Of a DNA stretch of 46,158 nucleotides, positions 10,530 to 21,019 are shown one piece after another (the stretch's first letter is position 1; every line of letters starts with the position of its first letter). Under the pieces are notes generated by a model. It did not search any database. It was not told the DNA's origin and worked only from the letters and a program-made list of their open reading frames with translations. The translations under genes were made by a program, and so were the position numbers. Location of the stretch: contig NC_090621.1 of assembly GCF_004359215.1 (NCBI RefSeq), positions 847,154 to 893,311 of the forward strand. The letters are read 5' to 3'. The stretch comes from Bremia lactucae (taxonomy: Eukaryota > Oomycota > Peronosporomycetes > Peronosporales > Peronosporaceae).

Positions 10530-11225
10530 TGTTTCTCTTGGTCTACGACTTAAACGGCCGACCTTGCCACAGTTGAAACACGCTTCTGACGGTCTGTTAG
10601 CACGCCGTTCATGCTACTTCTTCGGGTGCTGCTTGCCGTTTATCTTGTTTGTGTAAAGAGCCGTGCTTCTTCTGCACGCGCCGCGTCCTTGTGCCACGCT
10701 TCCTCGGAAATCAACTTGCTCACGAGGTCGCTGAAATTAAATTTTACACGGACATGCGGAACGTCTGCACGAAGCTCTCGTAGCTTGCAGGTAGACTCCT
10801 CAGCATCACCGCACATACGTCCTCTTCACATAACCCGCAGCTAGCGCTATTCATCTTCATCACTAGATCTTCAAGCTCTATCACGTGACCACTGATGCTT
10901 GAAGCTGTACATTTGAATGAGGCAAACTTCTTCTTGAGCCAAGGTCGATTCGCCATGTCTTGTGTGCGGTGAAACTTCGCCAGCCTCTCCCACGCCTCTC
11001 TCGCCGTCGTCGCGTCGATAATGTGCATCAACCGCGCGTCCCTCAGATTCAGCGCGATCGCAGCGTGTGCTTGCTTCTCTTTTACTGCATTCGGAGCGTC
11101 TACACCGGAGACAGCTCCCACAACCCTCTCGACATGAGGTACATCTTCATCTTGTAGCTCCATAGCACGTAGTTTGAGCCGTCAAAAGGCTCAATCTTGA
11201 AACCGGAGTCGTTGCTTGGGCTCAT
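10530..11225 (-). pseudogene. copia Gag with degenerate zinc knuckle
   Basis: Starts at the ATG at 11225 (MSPSNDSGFKIEPFDGSNY, VLWSYKMKM). After a frame change near 11115 the UBN2-type Gag core runs at 11100-10744: KEKQAHAAIALNLRDARLM, AREAWERLAKFH, LKKKFASFK. The nucleocapsid knuckle near 10585-10540 keeps CFNCGKVG but has Arg where His is expected and lacks the last Cys. Packaging function is therefore unlikely. Confidence 0.88.
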
Positions 11226-11229
11226 AACC
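11217..11229 (-). other. copia primer-binding site
   Basis: On the minus strand GGTTATGAGCCC directly follows the LTR end. This resembles the copia-type site that pairs with the anticodon-stem region of initiator methionine tRNA. It overlaps the proposed gag ATG. Confidence 0.6.
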
Positions 11230-11313
11230 TGTTGATTTACGTTAACGCTATGAGCTTGAAGATGGGCTTACGGTCGAGATTGCAAACCGGAAAGTAAGTT
11301 ATATTTTGAGTTT

Positions 11314-11381
11314 AACTTTATCCTACCGTTAGCTTTATCCTACCGTTAACTTTATCCTACCGTTAATTATTTTCTATCGTT
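11314..11381. repeat. four tandem 17-bp repeats in the copia LTR
   Basis: Units of AACTTTATCCTACCGTT at 11314, 11331 and 11348, plus a diverged fourth at 11365. Short LTR repeats of this kind often act as regulatory sites; here that is inference. Confidence 0.8.
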
Positions 11382-11499
11382 TGCTGCGCCCCCTTTCCCA
11401 GATATGTGGACTACCATAAAATGGGGGACGTCACTGTCTGGCGGTACAGTCCTGGTGAACCCCAAACACCAGTTTCCGAAGGTTTTACTTTTTGTCGTT

Positions 11500-11570
11500 A
11501 CCGGGTATCGAGCCGGTGACCAGCGGATCGCACCGCCATGCCTTACCCGACTGAGCCACAACACACGATA
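11500..11570 (-). other. tRNA-like sequence with A and B boxes inside the copia LTR
   Basis: On the minus strand it reads TGGCTCAGTCG (fits the A box) and, about 40 bp later, GGCTCGATACC (fits the B box). The stems do not close into a clean cloverleaf because the T-arm needs a bulge. It is therefore not called a functional tRNA. It could be a SINE head or an internal Pol III-like promoter. Confidence 0.45.
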
Positions 11571-11672
11571 TTTTCCACACTCAACTTCTTCGTCTTATTC
11601 TTGTAATTTGATCCCGTATAAACGCATATGCATAAAGTGCAACACTTTCGATGAATACATCAATCTTCAACA

Positions 11673-12519
11673 GGCCAAAGGTTTGGAACACTAAGCTTAT
11701 CAGACGAGCTTCTCATGGGTACTCCATATATATTATTTACGATGCAAAGCGTGCCCGGAGTTCTTTGTTCTGAGTTTTGCACAAAAGTATTACAGTCACA
11801 GGCTTCTAAGCTAGAGCTTCCAATCACTTTCTTGTCTCGACGTGTGATGATTTCGACGCCTTTCGGTGACCAATTCTAACGATCGATTGCTAAAAGGTCA
11901 TCTTTGCTCTAATGCTGGCTCGTATCTTGTAATTTTTCGAAAGCTTTGCGTCGATTTCTCGCTCTTCGATGGTGGCAATAATTATAATGCGACTATGCAA
12001 TTCTTTTAGTATAGCACGTCGAATGGACTGACTTTCTTCTACTATGGCGATAGAAACGACTTTGACAATAACTCTTTTGACAACGGCTTAAAAGCCCGAC
12101 GTCTAAAGTGCCACGATAGAGTAGGCAGAAGAGGGCTATGCGAACATCTGTATTAATGGCATTGTCGTCTTATCGATTCTGCATAGCGTCGCAGGTTCAT
12201 TTCTCGGTACAAATGCAAATACAAACTTCCGGTCGGCACTAGAATTAAAAAACTCATAATCGATTGTTCCTTAAACGAAGACTGATGGCCAATTAATTGG
12301 CTCAGGTCCTTCTGAAAGTTATGCTTTACACGCGAAGCAACATTATCTCTGTAAGTACTTTCTCCTTTCGATGACTTGATCGCAACTTCACCTGTGACAG
12401 TTTAGGGTACAGTTTTTATTTAAGAAGTTATTTCCTGAAAAATAAAAAATACATCACTTTAGAAATATACATATAAAAATTATCCCATCAAAATTTGCTT
12501 TCGCAAACCTTTTTTAATG
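11673..12519 (-). repeat. reversed U segment, block X
   Basis: Reverse complement of part of the segment upstream of the CRN genes (compare 14690-15330), and a near copy of 24093-24945 and 29614-30329. No intact frame. It is cut on the left by the copia LTR and on the right by LTR-B. Confidence 0.8.
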
Positions 12520-13023
12520 TGTAACGCGGTGTACCGCTACATAACTATTATTATCTAAAAGAGAAATGTGTATTATGTTCTATAAAAGGAAATAAGCAAA
12601 GAAGTACAAATAATGATCTTTATTAATTATTTGACATAAGAGCTCCCAATATTACCAAAACTGGTAATATTGACCTAATAAAAGTTAGTTCTATTGATCG
12701 GTTGATTTGAGTTAAAATTAACCCCGCCATTCGTCACGAGACACGATTGGGCGGTGCGCGAGTAGGCGCTTTACATTGTAAGATTTTAACATTATAAGTC
12801 AGTAGTAGATCGTAGATCGTTACGTAGGAAACTAAATATGTATTAATGTAATTTAACTTCTACCTAATTCGAATACTTTTACTTACCTTTGGTAGCTAAA
12901 GCCGCTTAGCTTCATAGACACCTTCCTCTGTTCCCTTGTGTACGTGAAGTTCGAGGCACCTAACCTACACTGTAATCAGTAAGCGTAATGTAAGCAAGTA
13001 TTAGTGAAAAGTGCCCCGTTACA
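12520..13023 (+). repeat. LTR-B, copy 1
   Basis: 504 bp from TGTAACGCGG to GCCCCGTTACA. A second copy of exactly 504 bp is at 24946-25449, and diverged copies are at 30330-30791 and 42906-43617. It contains a perfect hairpin CAATATTACCA-aaac-TGGTAATATTG at 12647-12672. Its ends resemble those of LTR-A, so the two are related families. Confidence 0.88.
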
Positions 13024-13822
13024 CCTGGTACCACTTCGAAGTCATTCAATGCCCCACGCACGTTCCATCCCCAGAAACCTGTGGTCAAAGGTTCCCAGGT
13101 ACCTATGAAAATGAGTTTCAAAGAGGAAACTGAGACATTAAATGTCTTTGTAAACAACTGATCAAGTGCAGGCACTTATACACTTAATCTGAAAGCATCT
13201 CCAAAGTTAGCTTCGAAGATGACTCAATTGCCAACGCTAGCACCGAAATGGTTCTTGCGTGATCTATGTAGTGGCAAAAGTGAAGCATATTGCGTTCTTG
13301 TCACAGTTGACGACCACGTGGTCGATATTAAGTTGGCATAGTATTTCCTAAAAACGAAAGGATTCTCAGCAGCTCATCAATGGACGAAGTGTCCTCTGAG
13401 AAGACTTGGATTGAATTGATTCTGTGACATGAAGCAGGGGTCATTGCCTCGTGAACAAGTCTCAGCGATCGACAAATTCTTTGCCGATCGCTTAGCAGCG
13501 AGCCATGTGAGGACCCCCACATACCTTTCCGACCTCTGTGTGCGTAAGGCAACATGAGGGTGGCGAATTGTGCATGCCTCTAATAAATTGAGCACTGCAA
13601 CTGTACCGGTTTAAACGCCGATACCACGAAAAGACCTATCATTGATGGTATGTCAAAAGTACTATCTTATAGTCAATGGGTCTGATCGAAGAATTCTATC
13701 ACATCCGTATGCGTAAGCCGGATATCGCGTTTATAATAGTAAGCGCCTCAAGCGGTATGCTATGAGAGTATCTAATTTTGCCGCAGGGACTTAGTCATTC
13801 CCCTGCAACATTTAACAGATGT
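13024..13822 (+). pseudogene. collapsed gypsy internal region (pol remnant)
   Basis: The leader joins directly to the start of pol without gag or protease. Pol-like segments are QLPTLAPKWFLRDL near 13220, LPREQVSAIDKFFADR near 13450-13495, and KAT-stop-GWRIVHA near 13550. RT-like segments follow to 13820. A TGA at 13555-13557 replaces a Gly codon, as in element A1. Many frameshifts; dead. Confidence 0.8.
13026..13043 (+). other. gypsy primer-binding site
   Basis: TGGTACCACTTCGAAGTC lies two bases after the LTR-B end. The same layout is seen at 43620, and a variant (TGGTAGCACTTTGTAGTC) at 21620. TGG pairs with the tRNA 3' CCA; I cannot name the tRNA. Confidence 0.65.
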
Positions 13823-13994
13823 ACTAACTTTCATTGCGTCAATATTCCCAATTTTGGTAATATTGGAAAGCTTAAGTCAAATAAGTAATGAAGATAACTA
13901 TATGTACTTTTTTGCTTATTTCCATTCATAGAATAGAATATTCATTATTACTCTTGTGAAAAATAATAGTTATGTAACGTTACACCGCATTACA
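13823..13994 (-). repeat. inverted LTR-B fragment
   Basis: Reverse complement of the first 170 bp or so of LTR-B, ending CCGCATTACA. It abuts segment U1. With LTR-B at 12520 it makes an inverted pair around the pol remnant. Confidence 0.8.
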
Positions 13995-15695
13995 CACACA
14001 TAGGAAGCGTGCTGTTTTTGTACAAACTAGTCTCATAAATACTACAATGTACACAGACAGACTAATTAATCATGCCCAAATTTGCAAAGTTGCAGAATAC
14101 ATATCATAAGCGCTAGTAGGAAGAAAAGTCCCGCGAGCGCAATTGGGACCTCACGCGCAAGTCGCGACAGTGCTAGAAGGAGTTTGTCGAGTCGCTGAAG
14201 AATAAAGTGGCCAGCTGATCTTCAAATGGTTCATAAATTGCACTGCGGGTGTGGCCGACGAAGCCTCGGCTGTGTTTCTCTTCTCGAGTGCCGCGTGTTC
14301 GCGCGTACTGGGGTACTAGAACCTCTTGAAAGCGTTCATGTGTTCCTCTTAGGGAATTTTACAATGGCGTGAGGTATTTACGAAGCTCAAACACTTGGCG
14401 AAACGTATCGATGTGCGTACTGCACGACCACGATAACGTCGTACCTTGACATTACGCCTGTGTTCTGTCTGCTTTGTAGTTAAATTCCGGATAAAGGCCA
14501 TGAAGAGCGAGTACTTTCACGCCGAAACAACGGCGCGCTTGGTATAGAAACGGAATGAAAAGCTTAACGTTTCGAGTACGTCGCCGTCCAAGAATCCGAA
14601 AGATAATGAAGCTTGTTTGTGGCGGCGGAGGCAACAAAGTCAGTTACCGCCACGTCAACGAAAAAGTCACGATCAACCATGTGGGAAGCGCAAGTCCAGT
14701 CGCAATCAAATCATCGAAAGGAGCAAGTACTTACAGAAATGATGTTGCTTTGCGTGTAAAGCATAACTCTTAGAAAGACCTGAGCCAATTAATTGATCAT
14801 CAGTCTTCGTTCAAATGAACAATAAATGTTGAGTACCGGCCGGAAGTTTATATTCACATTTATACTGAGAAATGAACCTGCGACGCTATGCAGACTCGAT
14901 AAGGCGACAATGTCATCTTCGATCCCTTAACTTTCGTTCTTGATTAATGAAATCATACTTGGTAAATGCTTTCGCCTAAGCTCATCTTCCAGCGATCCAA
15001 GAGAGTTATTGTCAAAGTCGTTTCTATCGCCATAGTAGAAGAAAGTCAGTTCATTCGACGTGCTATACTAAAAGAATATTTGCCGAGTCGCATTACATTT
15101 GCCACCAGCGAAGAGCGTCATTCGACGCACACCCTACGAAAATGTCATGATACCAGCAGCATTAGAGCAAAGTGTGCCCTTCCACCAATTGGTCGTTCGA
15201 ATTGGTCACCGAAAAGCGTCAAAATCATGACACGTCGAGACAAAAAACTGATTGGAAGCTCTAGCTTCGAAGCTTTTGTGCAAGACACAGAACAAAGAAC
15301 TCCGAGCACGCTTGGCATCGGCCAAGAATATTCTTGATTATCTTGTGTAGTCGAGCCAGACTACTTTAGAAAAGGAAGAGACTCGTTACGACAAAGTAAT
15401 TGCTGGTGACGAGGAGGAGCTACTTACGAATAAGATGACGAATATAATACCAATATTCTAATGTAAAAATTCATTTTTTGGGGGGGGGGCACAAACGACT
15501 TGATCGACACGAGCCTTTATAGCAAGTCGAAGTGGTTGAGTTGTATTATTTGTTTGATCTTTTATTTGACCTTTTTTGACCTACTGTTGGAAAAACGTTG
15601 TTTGTGTCGAATGTGATAAGCGCGAAAACGCCGATGCCATAACCGTATTTAAAAAAAAAATCACATTTGCAGGTCGCATTCTAAGAAGAAGAAGG
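13995..15695 (+). pseudogene. segment U1 upstream of CRN1, with a bZIP-like remnant
   Basis: A decayed gene-like segment found upstream of every CRN copy (U1-U4). At 14120-14215 one frame gives SRERNWDLTRKSRQC, stop, KEFVESLKNKVAS. This matches a bZIP basic region (N-x7-R) and the start of a leucine-zipper helix. In U4 it reads SRERNRDHTRKSRQC. The TAG after RQC is shared by U1, U2 and U4, so it was dead before duplication. Later parts hold open stretches (for example IVEESQFIRRAILKE near 15027) that I cannot assign. A homopolymer G run at 15480-15490 and the A-rich CRN leader follow. Confidence 0.55.
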
Positions 15696-17484
15696 ATGGA
15701 TGAGGTGAAACCTATTATGCGCGGTCTATGGCGAAGGAACACTGTTTTTTGTAAAGATAGCACGTGATGCGGACGTTATAGCGCTACAGACGGCAATCGG
15801 GAATGAGAAGAAAGGCGTCAATGATCGCTTCAAAGTTGATCCAAATACGGTGACGCTGTACTTGGCAAAGAAGAACGGGGTATGGTTGAAGGACGATATT
15901 TATGTAAAGAACTTTTTAAAAGGTGACAGGAGCGTTGAGTATTTGAAAATGCGACCGTCCTGGAGACTCACACGGACGGAGTTGCTAGGGCCAGATTTCC
16001 AGCCTAGTGAAGCAGAAATTCACGTTCTGGTGGAACTCCCGAGTGCTGCGGCTAATATAGCAACCAAGCAAGGTCCAGCTCAAGCTAAGGGTACAGAACT
16101 TGTCGATGCCATTTCTCTTCTTGTAGAAAAAAGGTTTAAGAGCATGGAAGAATATTTTAGACGCGATGTAAAGAAAATGAGCGATAGAGAAGAAAGAGTC
16201 GCGAGCAAAATTCAAGAAATGAGCGATAGAGCGGAAAATTCTAGACGCGAATTAAAAAAAATGATCGAGAGCAAAATTCAAGAAATAAATTCCAAGTTAC
16301 CATCTCAGCCAGACAAGTCCTACACGGATGGAGCACTAGGTGAAATGGCGATAGAGAGTTTGAAAAGGTTTGAATCGATCACTGATTTTGCAGCAAGAGA
16401 TGATGAAGAACCCTTTTGGTCGCAAACGATACAACAGCAAGCGAATGCCATTTCGAATGAAGCTCGGTTTGACGCCTTTATTACTCCCTTTTTCGACAGA
16501 GCGCTTGCCAACTGGAACATGGTGTTTGTCAATAGCGAGCGATATTTGTGGTTGACTCAGTCAATGAACGTGTCTAGGAGTACAGATCTAAAGCCGGATG
16601 GATTTGCGACCCACCCAGGAATGTATCGTGCCAAGGAAAAGCCAAAAGATCAAGTACCTCGCTCGTCCAATCACAAGTTTCGATTTGGTGTAGCAGAGGA
16701 AGAGTTATTTGACTGTGTCATTCTATTTGAAAGCAAGCTCTCTTTAACTGATGCTGCGTTTGGTCAAGTGGTTCGGTATCTGCAGAGTCTTTGCCCCAAG
16801 ACGTTTGGAAGTGCCATTCTCTATGATCGACGCTCCTTTTGGTTAATCAATAGCCGCGAGAATTTCATTGGTAAAGTCCTGAAAGCGCATTGGACGGACG
16901 GTGGATCGAAATCATTGTTTCAGAAATTTATTGGTGCCAACATGTCTCCTTGGGTGGCAAGCTTGACCACAGCCTGCTCTTCCTTTGGAGTTGAAGTGGT
17001 AGCGGGCGATGCGTTTCTTGGTCGCGGCGCCCAGGGTCGCGTTTTTAAAGTCACTAGGCAAGGAAAAGAGCTTTTCGCATTGAAAATTGTGGAGATTAGC
17101 CTCGTTGCATCTCTCTATCAAGAAGAAGCGGCCTTGAAGCAGGCGCAGGACACAGGCTTGACGATTCGCCTCGCGGGAGAATGCATTGAAATTCCTGGTG
17201 GCGCTGCGTTGTTACTGTCTCCTGTTGGAATACCTTTGCTTCGCCCAGCGACCCGATCTGATGTAAAGACTCTTTATGGGTTGTTGTGGCAGCTTCACGA
17301 GAAAGGCCTAGTTCATGGAGATCCTCGCGTGGCGAACGTGATCCTTCACAAAGGACAGCCGGTCTGGATTGATTTAGTAGAAGTTCTGAAAGCGAGTCCC
17401 TTATTGCGAATGTTTGATGCAGAGATTCTTACGCGGTCCATTCTTTTTCAACGGTGGATATTACGACGGTGGGACCAAATTTGA
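15696..17484 (+). pseudogene. CRN1: Crinkler effector, frameshifted and C-terminally deleted
   Basis: Same protein family as CRN4. The ATG at 15696 should start MDEVK, but one extra base near 15712 compared with CRN3/CRN4 throws it into a 24-codon dead end. The original frame stays open from about 15715 to 17484. The next ATG, at 15850, gives 544 codons beginning MTLYLAK, without the first 51 residues of the header. The nuclease-like and kinase-like domains are kept. The end is altered: about 435 bp present in CRN3 (35505-35940) are missing, so the last 50-odd residues are replaced by about 12 from downstream DNA. Such CRNs are host-nucleus effectors in other oomycetes; this copy is probably non-functional. 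Confidence 0.85.
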
Positions 17485-18760
17485 CGCCCTTTGAGAATAT
17501 TGCCACTTATATGTGCGATAAGGAAATGTGCAATTACGCGGGCAGTCTGACGTCTCTGTTGTGTTTGCAAATCCTCATCCGGTGTACGCATTGTTGTTGA
17601 GCTTTCAGGAAGTAGCCGCTTGACAAGGAAGCCTTCATGAATGGAAGCCCTGGCGTAATGCCAATTTGTGGGGTCGAGTCCTCCACGCCACTGAGCCAAG
17701 CATGTTTCAATGGACGTGGTCATTTTTTGGTAGACCCTAGAATCTGAACGGACAACCTGCTCGAGCCTTTCGAACGCGTAGAGATCTTGCCTTATTCATG
17801 CAATTACCGGACGCTAGCTTCAGACGTAGTATCGACATTGATGGGCGAGCGATGGCCGGATGTACCATTAAGCGCCTTGTCTACATTAGAGCTGCTGTGT
17901 AAAAGGCCCATATAACTCAGTGTTCATTGTCAAAAGCTGCAACTGTGGTCTCGTTACCTAGAAAATTGGAGAAGTCTCAGGCTGAAGAATTGCGGCAGAG
18001 CACGGCTATTTAGTTCGACGTGCATGGCAAAGCGAAAACGATTACCGTCATGGATGTAATCACGCAATCATGATCCTGAAACTGGTAGCCATAAAGTTGA
18101 GAAATAGAAGCAGCGCTATAGCCTTATATATGGACTTGTAGCATTGTACTCGATATATGATCTTTCAGCTTGCTTATTAGGAGCGCTATGCCTAGTACTG
18201 TCACAATTTTACGCACGAAAATATCTCACATCCTTCTTGTCATTGGGCTTGCTGACTTCCGTTGATGAAAGCCAAATATAAAATTGCGACACAAGAATAT
18301 ATGAGGGCCGCTATGCATGTACAACGAATTTATTCATCGATTGCCGACTTTGCGATATCTTTTGTGATTCTATTTGTATCTTCGAGCCTCTTCGAGAATC
18401 TACAAGCTATGCATGATGTGACCGTCAGTAGAGATGATGTGTGCATCAAACACAAAGCCAAAAGCAGTGAGCATAACCTAGAAAGAATCTTTCTTTGTAA
18501 TATTCGAAAAATTGATTAGCTACATCTATCTGCCATTTCAAATAAATAATTTAAAATTAAAATATACAGAAACTCATTATTACGTTTCATTTGTCCTTCA
18601 AACAACTAAAAAAACTCATTGCAGTTTAAAGGAGGTATCACTTGTAAAGTTGCTGCAATTTGACTCCGGCGCGAGGTTGAATTAATCGGATGCTTAACAG
18701 TTTGATGCCATTTCTTGTGCAAGTTAAGTGTTTTGCAATAACGCCGGACAGCATGTGATG
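17485..18760 (+). pseudogene. segment D1 downstream of CRN1
   Basis: Homologous to the DNA downstream of CRN3 (35940-37410). No intact frame. Stretches such as LMGERWPDV and the SRKLEKSQAEELRQ reading show it was once coding. The family is not recognised. Compared with D3 it lacks a stretch near 18020. Homology stops at 18760. Confidence 0.5.
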
Positions 18761-18767
18761 GAGAATT

Positions 18768-19272
18768 TGTAGCAGAGCTACCTCACTCCTAAAGTCAGAG
18801 GAAGACTTTCAGTCACTTAGTTCTATTGAAATAATGGGCTTAGCAACTCAGGGAGTCGTACAAGCTATCAATACTTAACGAATCCTAGTTCAAGAGATTC
18901 AGGGGTTTGTAGAGCCAAGGGCAACTGGGTATACCTTAGAAAGGCTTCTATCACTTACAGATCAATGCGCAAGCCTTAGAAAGGTGCTTTACCCTTTAAG
19001 ATCAAAAGGAAAACTGCACTTTATTCAATAATTTATAATCTCAAAACGTTTCTAGCTAATTAAAATAGATTTTGGCCGCCAGATTTATATCTGGCAGCGA
19101 CCACAGTTTTATCTGGCGGCGACCACATTTTTATCTGGCGGCGACCACATTTATACCCATAATAAATGGGATTTAAGTGACTAACTATTTTAAAATTAGA
19201 TGAAAGGGTATTTTACCCATAAAGTAAATGTGCCACAACAACGGTTCTCCAACCGATATGTGGCCCATTACA
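18768..19272 (+). repeat. candidate LTR (LTR-D)
   Basis: About 505 bp with TGTAGC...CCCATTACA ends, lying exactly between the loss of D1 homology and the truncation of the gag reading at 19273. It includes three tandem 22-bp units ATCTGGCGGCGACCACATTT at 19089-19151. No second copy is seen in the window, so this rests on the ends and junctions only. Confidence 0.4.
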
Positions 19273-20154
19273 CGTAGTGTCCTAACTTTCGACAGCGATG
19301 GCATATCTGCAATCGCTTATTGCTCGAAAAGCGAGGTCTCTCGCTTTCGACGTAAGAGAGGTCCATGGGTTCTGGACCTCCTAGCTCGTGTTGTCTTGGA
19401 GGACGATACGATGACGAACTAGCTTGAGTCTGTCTCAAGCTAAAGTCCTCCTGTTCCGCAACGGATATTGCTTCTTCAAGCGTATTCAGCTCCAAGAGGA
19501 ACAAATGGGTCTTTACGGGACCATCCGTAAGCCCATGCATGAACACCGTTATCAACGTGTGTTCATGGACTGGGTAATTTGTTATACAACTCGCTAAGAG
19601 TCGTATGTGCTTGGCATATGCGTGAACGTCACGCTTGCCTTGCTTGAGTTTCAGAAGCTCTGAACGAGCTCTGAACTCAGCCCTGGCGGTTCAAACGTCT
19701 GTTTGAGCCGTGCTTCTAAAACCTCTAGCAACCCAAAGACATATGGTTCGCGCAACTTCAGGCTTAATGACCAGGTTTTGGCACTACCTGCCAAATTTGA
19801 TTGAGCAAATGCGACTTGCGTTTGCTTGTCGACGATGTGACGTGCCCTTATGGCATCGATTAACTCGACAAACCATCTTAAGAGGGAGTCTTCGTAGACT
19901 CCCTTATACTTAGAGATGTCAATCTGTAAGGTTTCGCGACGACGCGTGTGCGTCATTCCAAGCACAGGAGTCTGTACCAGTTGTAACCTCAACAGTTCCG
20001 CCCGTTCAGAGCCTTGCTGATCAAGCAAGGCTACCTTCTCATTCGCCTCGTCAAGTTCATGTTTTATGAAGTTGGCAATGGCTGAATGGAGGGCATATCT
20101 GTCCAAACCGGACAGCATCGCCAAGATGGCATCATTCCCAACGGTCGAACTCAT
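19273..20154 (-). pseudogene. gypsy Gag, one frameshift, truncated at the zinc knuckle
   Basis: Starts at 20154 with MSSTVGNDAILAMLSGLDRY. A helical segment follows (KHELDEANEKVALLDQQ), then the retrotransposon Gag domain (DSLLRWFVELIDAIRAR, KTWSLSLKLREP) to about 19690. There the frame shifts. The second part (19680-19273) gives HAYAKHIRLLA, AISVAEQEDFSLRQ, PEPMDLSYVE and the start of a knuckle, CHRCRKLGHYV, cut by a stop at the LTR-D border. It belongs to the minus-strand LTR-A element whose LTR is 21019-20578. Confidence 0.88.
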
Positions 20155-20253
20155 TCATTCGACCGCACACCTTTCTATGTTACTTAGAAAGGAGTTGCTA
20201 TCACGCGATACGTGATGCGTATTTCCATTATCATATAATATGTCCATGTTAGA

Positions 20254-20516
20254 GATTCAATTTTGACGAAGTTCTCTTAATGGAACCACGCACCCCTCAT
20301 TACACTATGGGGAATTTCGGCTACAGGGCCTTCTCCCACCCAACTATCCCACACCTTCGGTGCGGGTTGGCAGGGCGGCCATCCATTGGATGGTTGCTTG
20401 TCTGCTTTTTAGCCTATCTCCGTCGATGTGTCATCGTACCGCCCTCCGCGGGTATCGATCCACGTACCTCCCGGTCCCAGTTCCAGTGCTTAACCACTCG
20501 GCCACTGAGGTCGGTC
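20254..20516 (-). mobile_element. tRNA-derived SINE with 17-bp target duplication
   Basis: A 263-bp insertion in the gypsy leader. Both sides carry aatatgtccatgttaga (20237-20253 and 20517-20533). The related element at 21661-21690 has the empty site with a single copy. On the minus strand the head has an A box (TGGCCGAGTGG) and a B box (GGATCGATACC) like a Ser/Leu-type tRNA. SINEs are moved by LINE proteins and are known in oomycetes. Confidence 0.85.
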
Positions 20517-20577
20517 AATATGTCCATGTTAGATGAACGAAATGTGGTCCTTGGACGGACTACAAAGTGCTAACAGG

Positions 20578-21019
20578 TATAACGGAGCACTACCGACTTG
20601 TACTGCTTCAGAACAAGTCCACTTCCCACTGCTTCTGTGCGAGTGGTGCCTTACGTCACTTCACGTACACTAGTACGTTCAGAGGAAGACTTCTCTTTAC
20701 GACAACTACCTTAAAGAGGGTTAAATGAAAACTGTAATAATATAATCAAGTTTTTCTTCCTTCTATCTGTTAGTGCTAACTTAATTATAAACTGATACTA
20801 AACATTCAATTGAAATTTTATCTCTCTCTCTCTTCGTTTACGCTTACAGCTGATGAGTCTGCGGGATAGATAGATATATTGGCCCATACCTATTTAGGGA
20901 TAAGATTTCTGAGCATTACTATATAAAGTAATTTCCTCTAAATATTATCGACTTTTTAGATAATATATATATTAACAACCTCTAAGATCCAATGTTATGT
21001 AACGACACACCCCGTTACA
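20578..21019 (-). repeat. LTR-A, minus orientation (5' LTR of the gag at 20154)
   Basis: 442 bp, reverse complement of LTR-A. The primer-binding site (complement of TGGTAGCACTTTGTAGTC, here slightly mutated) lies at about 20559-20575, followed leftwards by the leader with its SINE and then gag. Confidence 0.85.

Larger units (their letters stand above)
7384..11672 (-). mobile_element. Ty1/copia retroelement, 3' truncated
   Basis: On the minus strand the order is LTR (11672-11230), primer site, Gag, protease, integrase, RT, RNase H. Integrase before RT identifies Ty1/copia. The RNase H end is near 7384 and no 3' LTR follows. The element's right flank is GGCCA inside a reversed U block, but the matching left flank is missing. 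The left end was therefore probably lost by recombination with the LTR-C element. Confidence 0.88.
11230..11672 (-). repeat. copia 5' LTR
   Basis: 443 bp; on the minus strand it starts TGTTGAAGATTG and ends TAAATCAACA, with inverted TGTTGA/TCAACA ends. It holds four tandem 17-bp repeats (11314-11381) and a tRNA-like stretch (about 11500-11570). Confidence 0.8.

Noticed and set aside
11505..11575. Functional tRNA gene
   Set aside because: A and B boxes fit, but the T and acceptor stems do not pair without bulges, and it lies within a copia LTR.
18262..18519. 85-codon ORF with a hydrophobic stretch in D1
   Set aside because: The same region in D3 is broken by many stops; A/T-rich, no family match seen.
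20440..20516. Functional tRNA gene
   Set aside because: It is the head of a SINE with target duplications; stems are imperfect.
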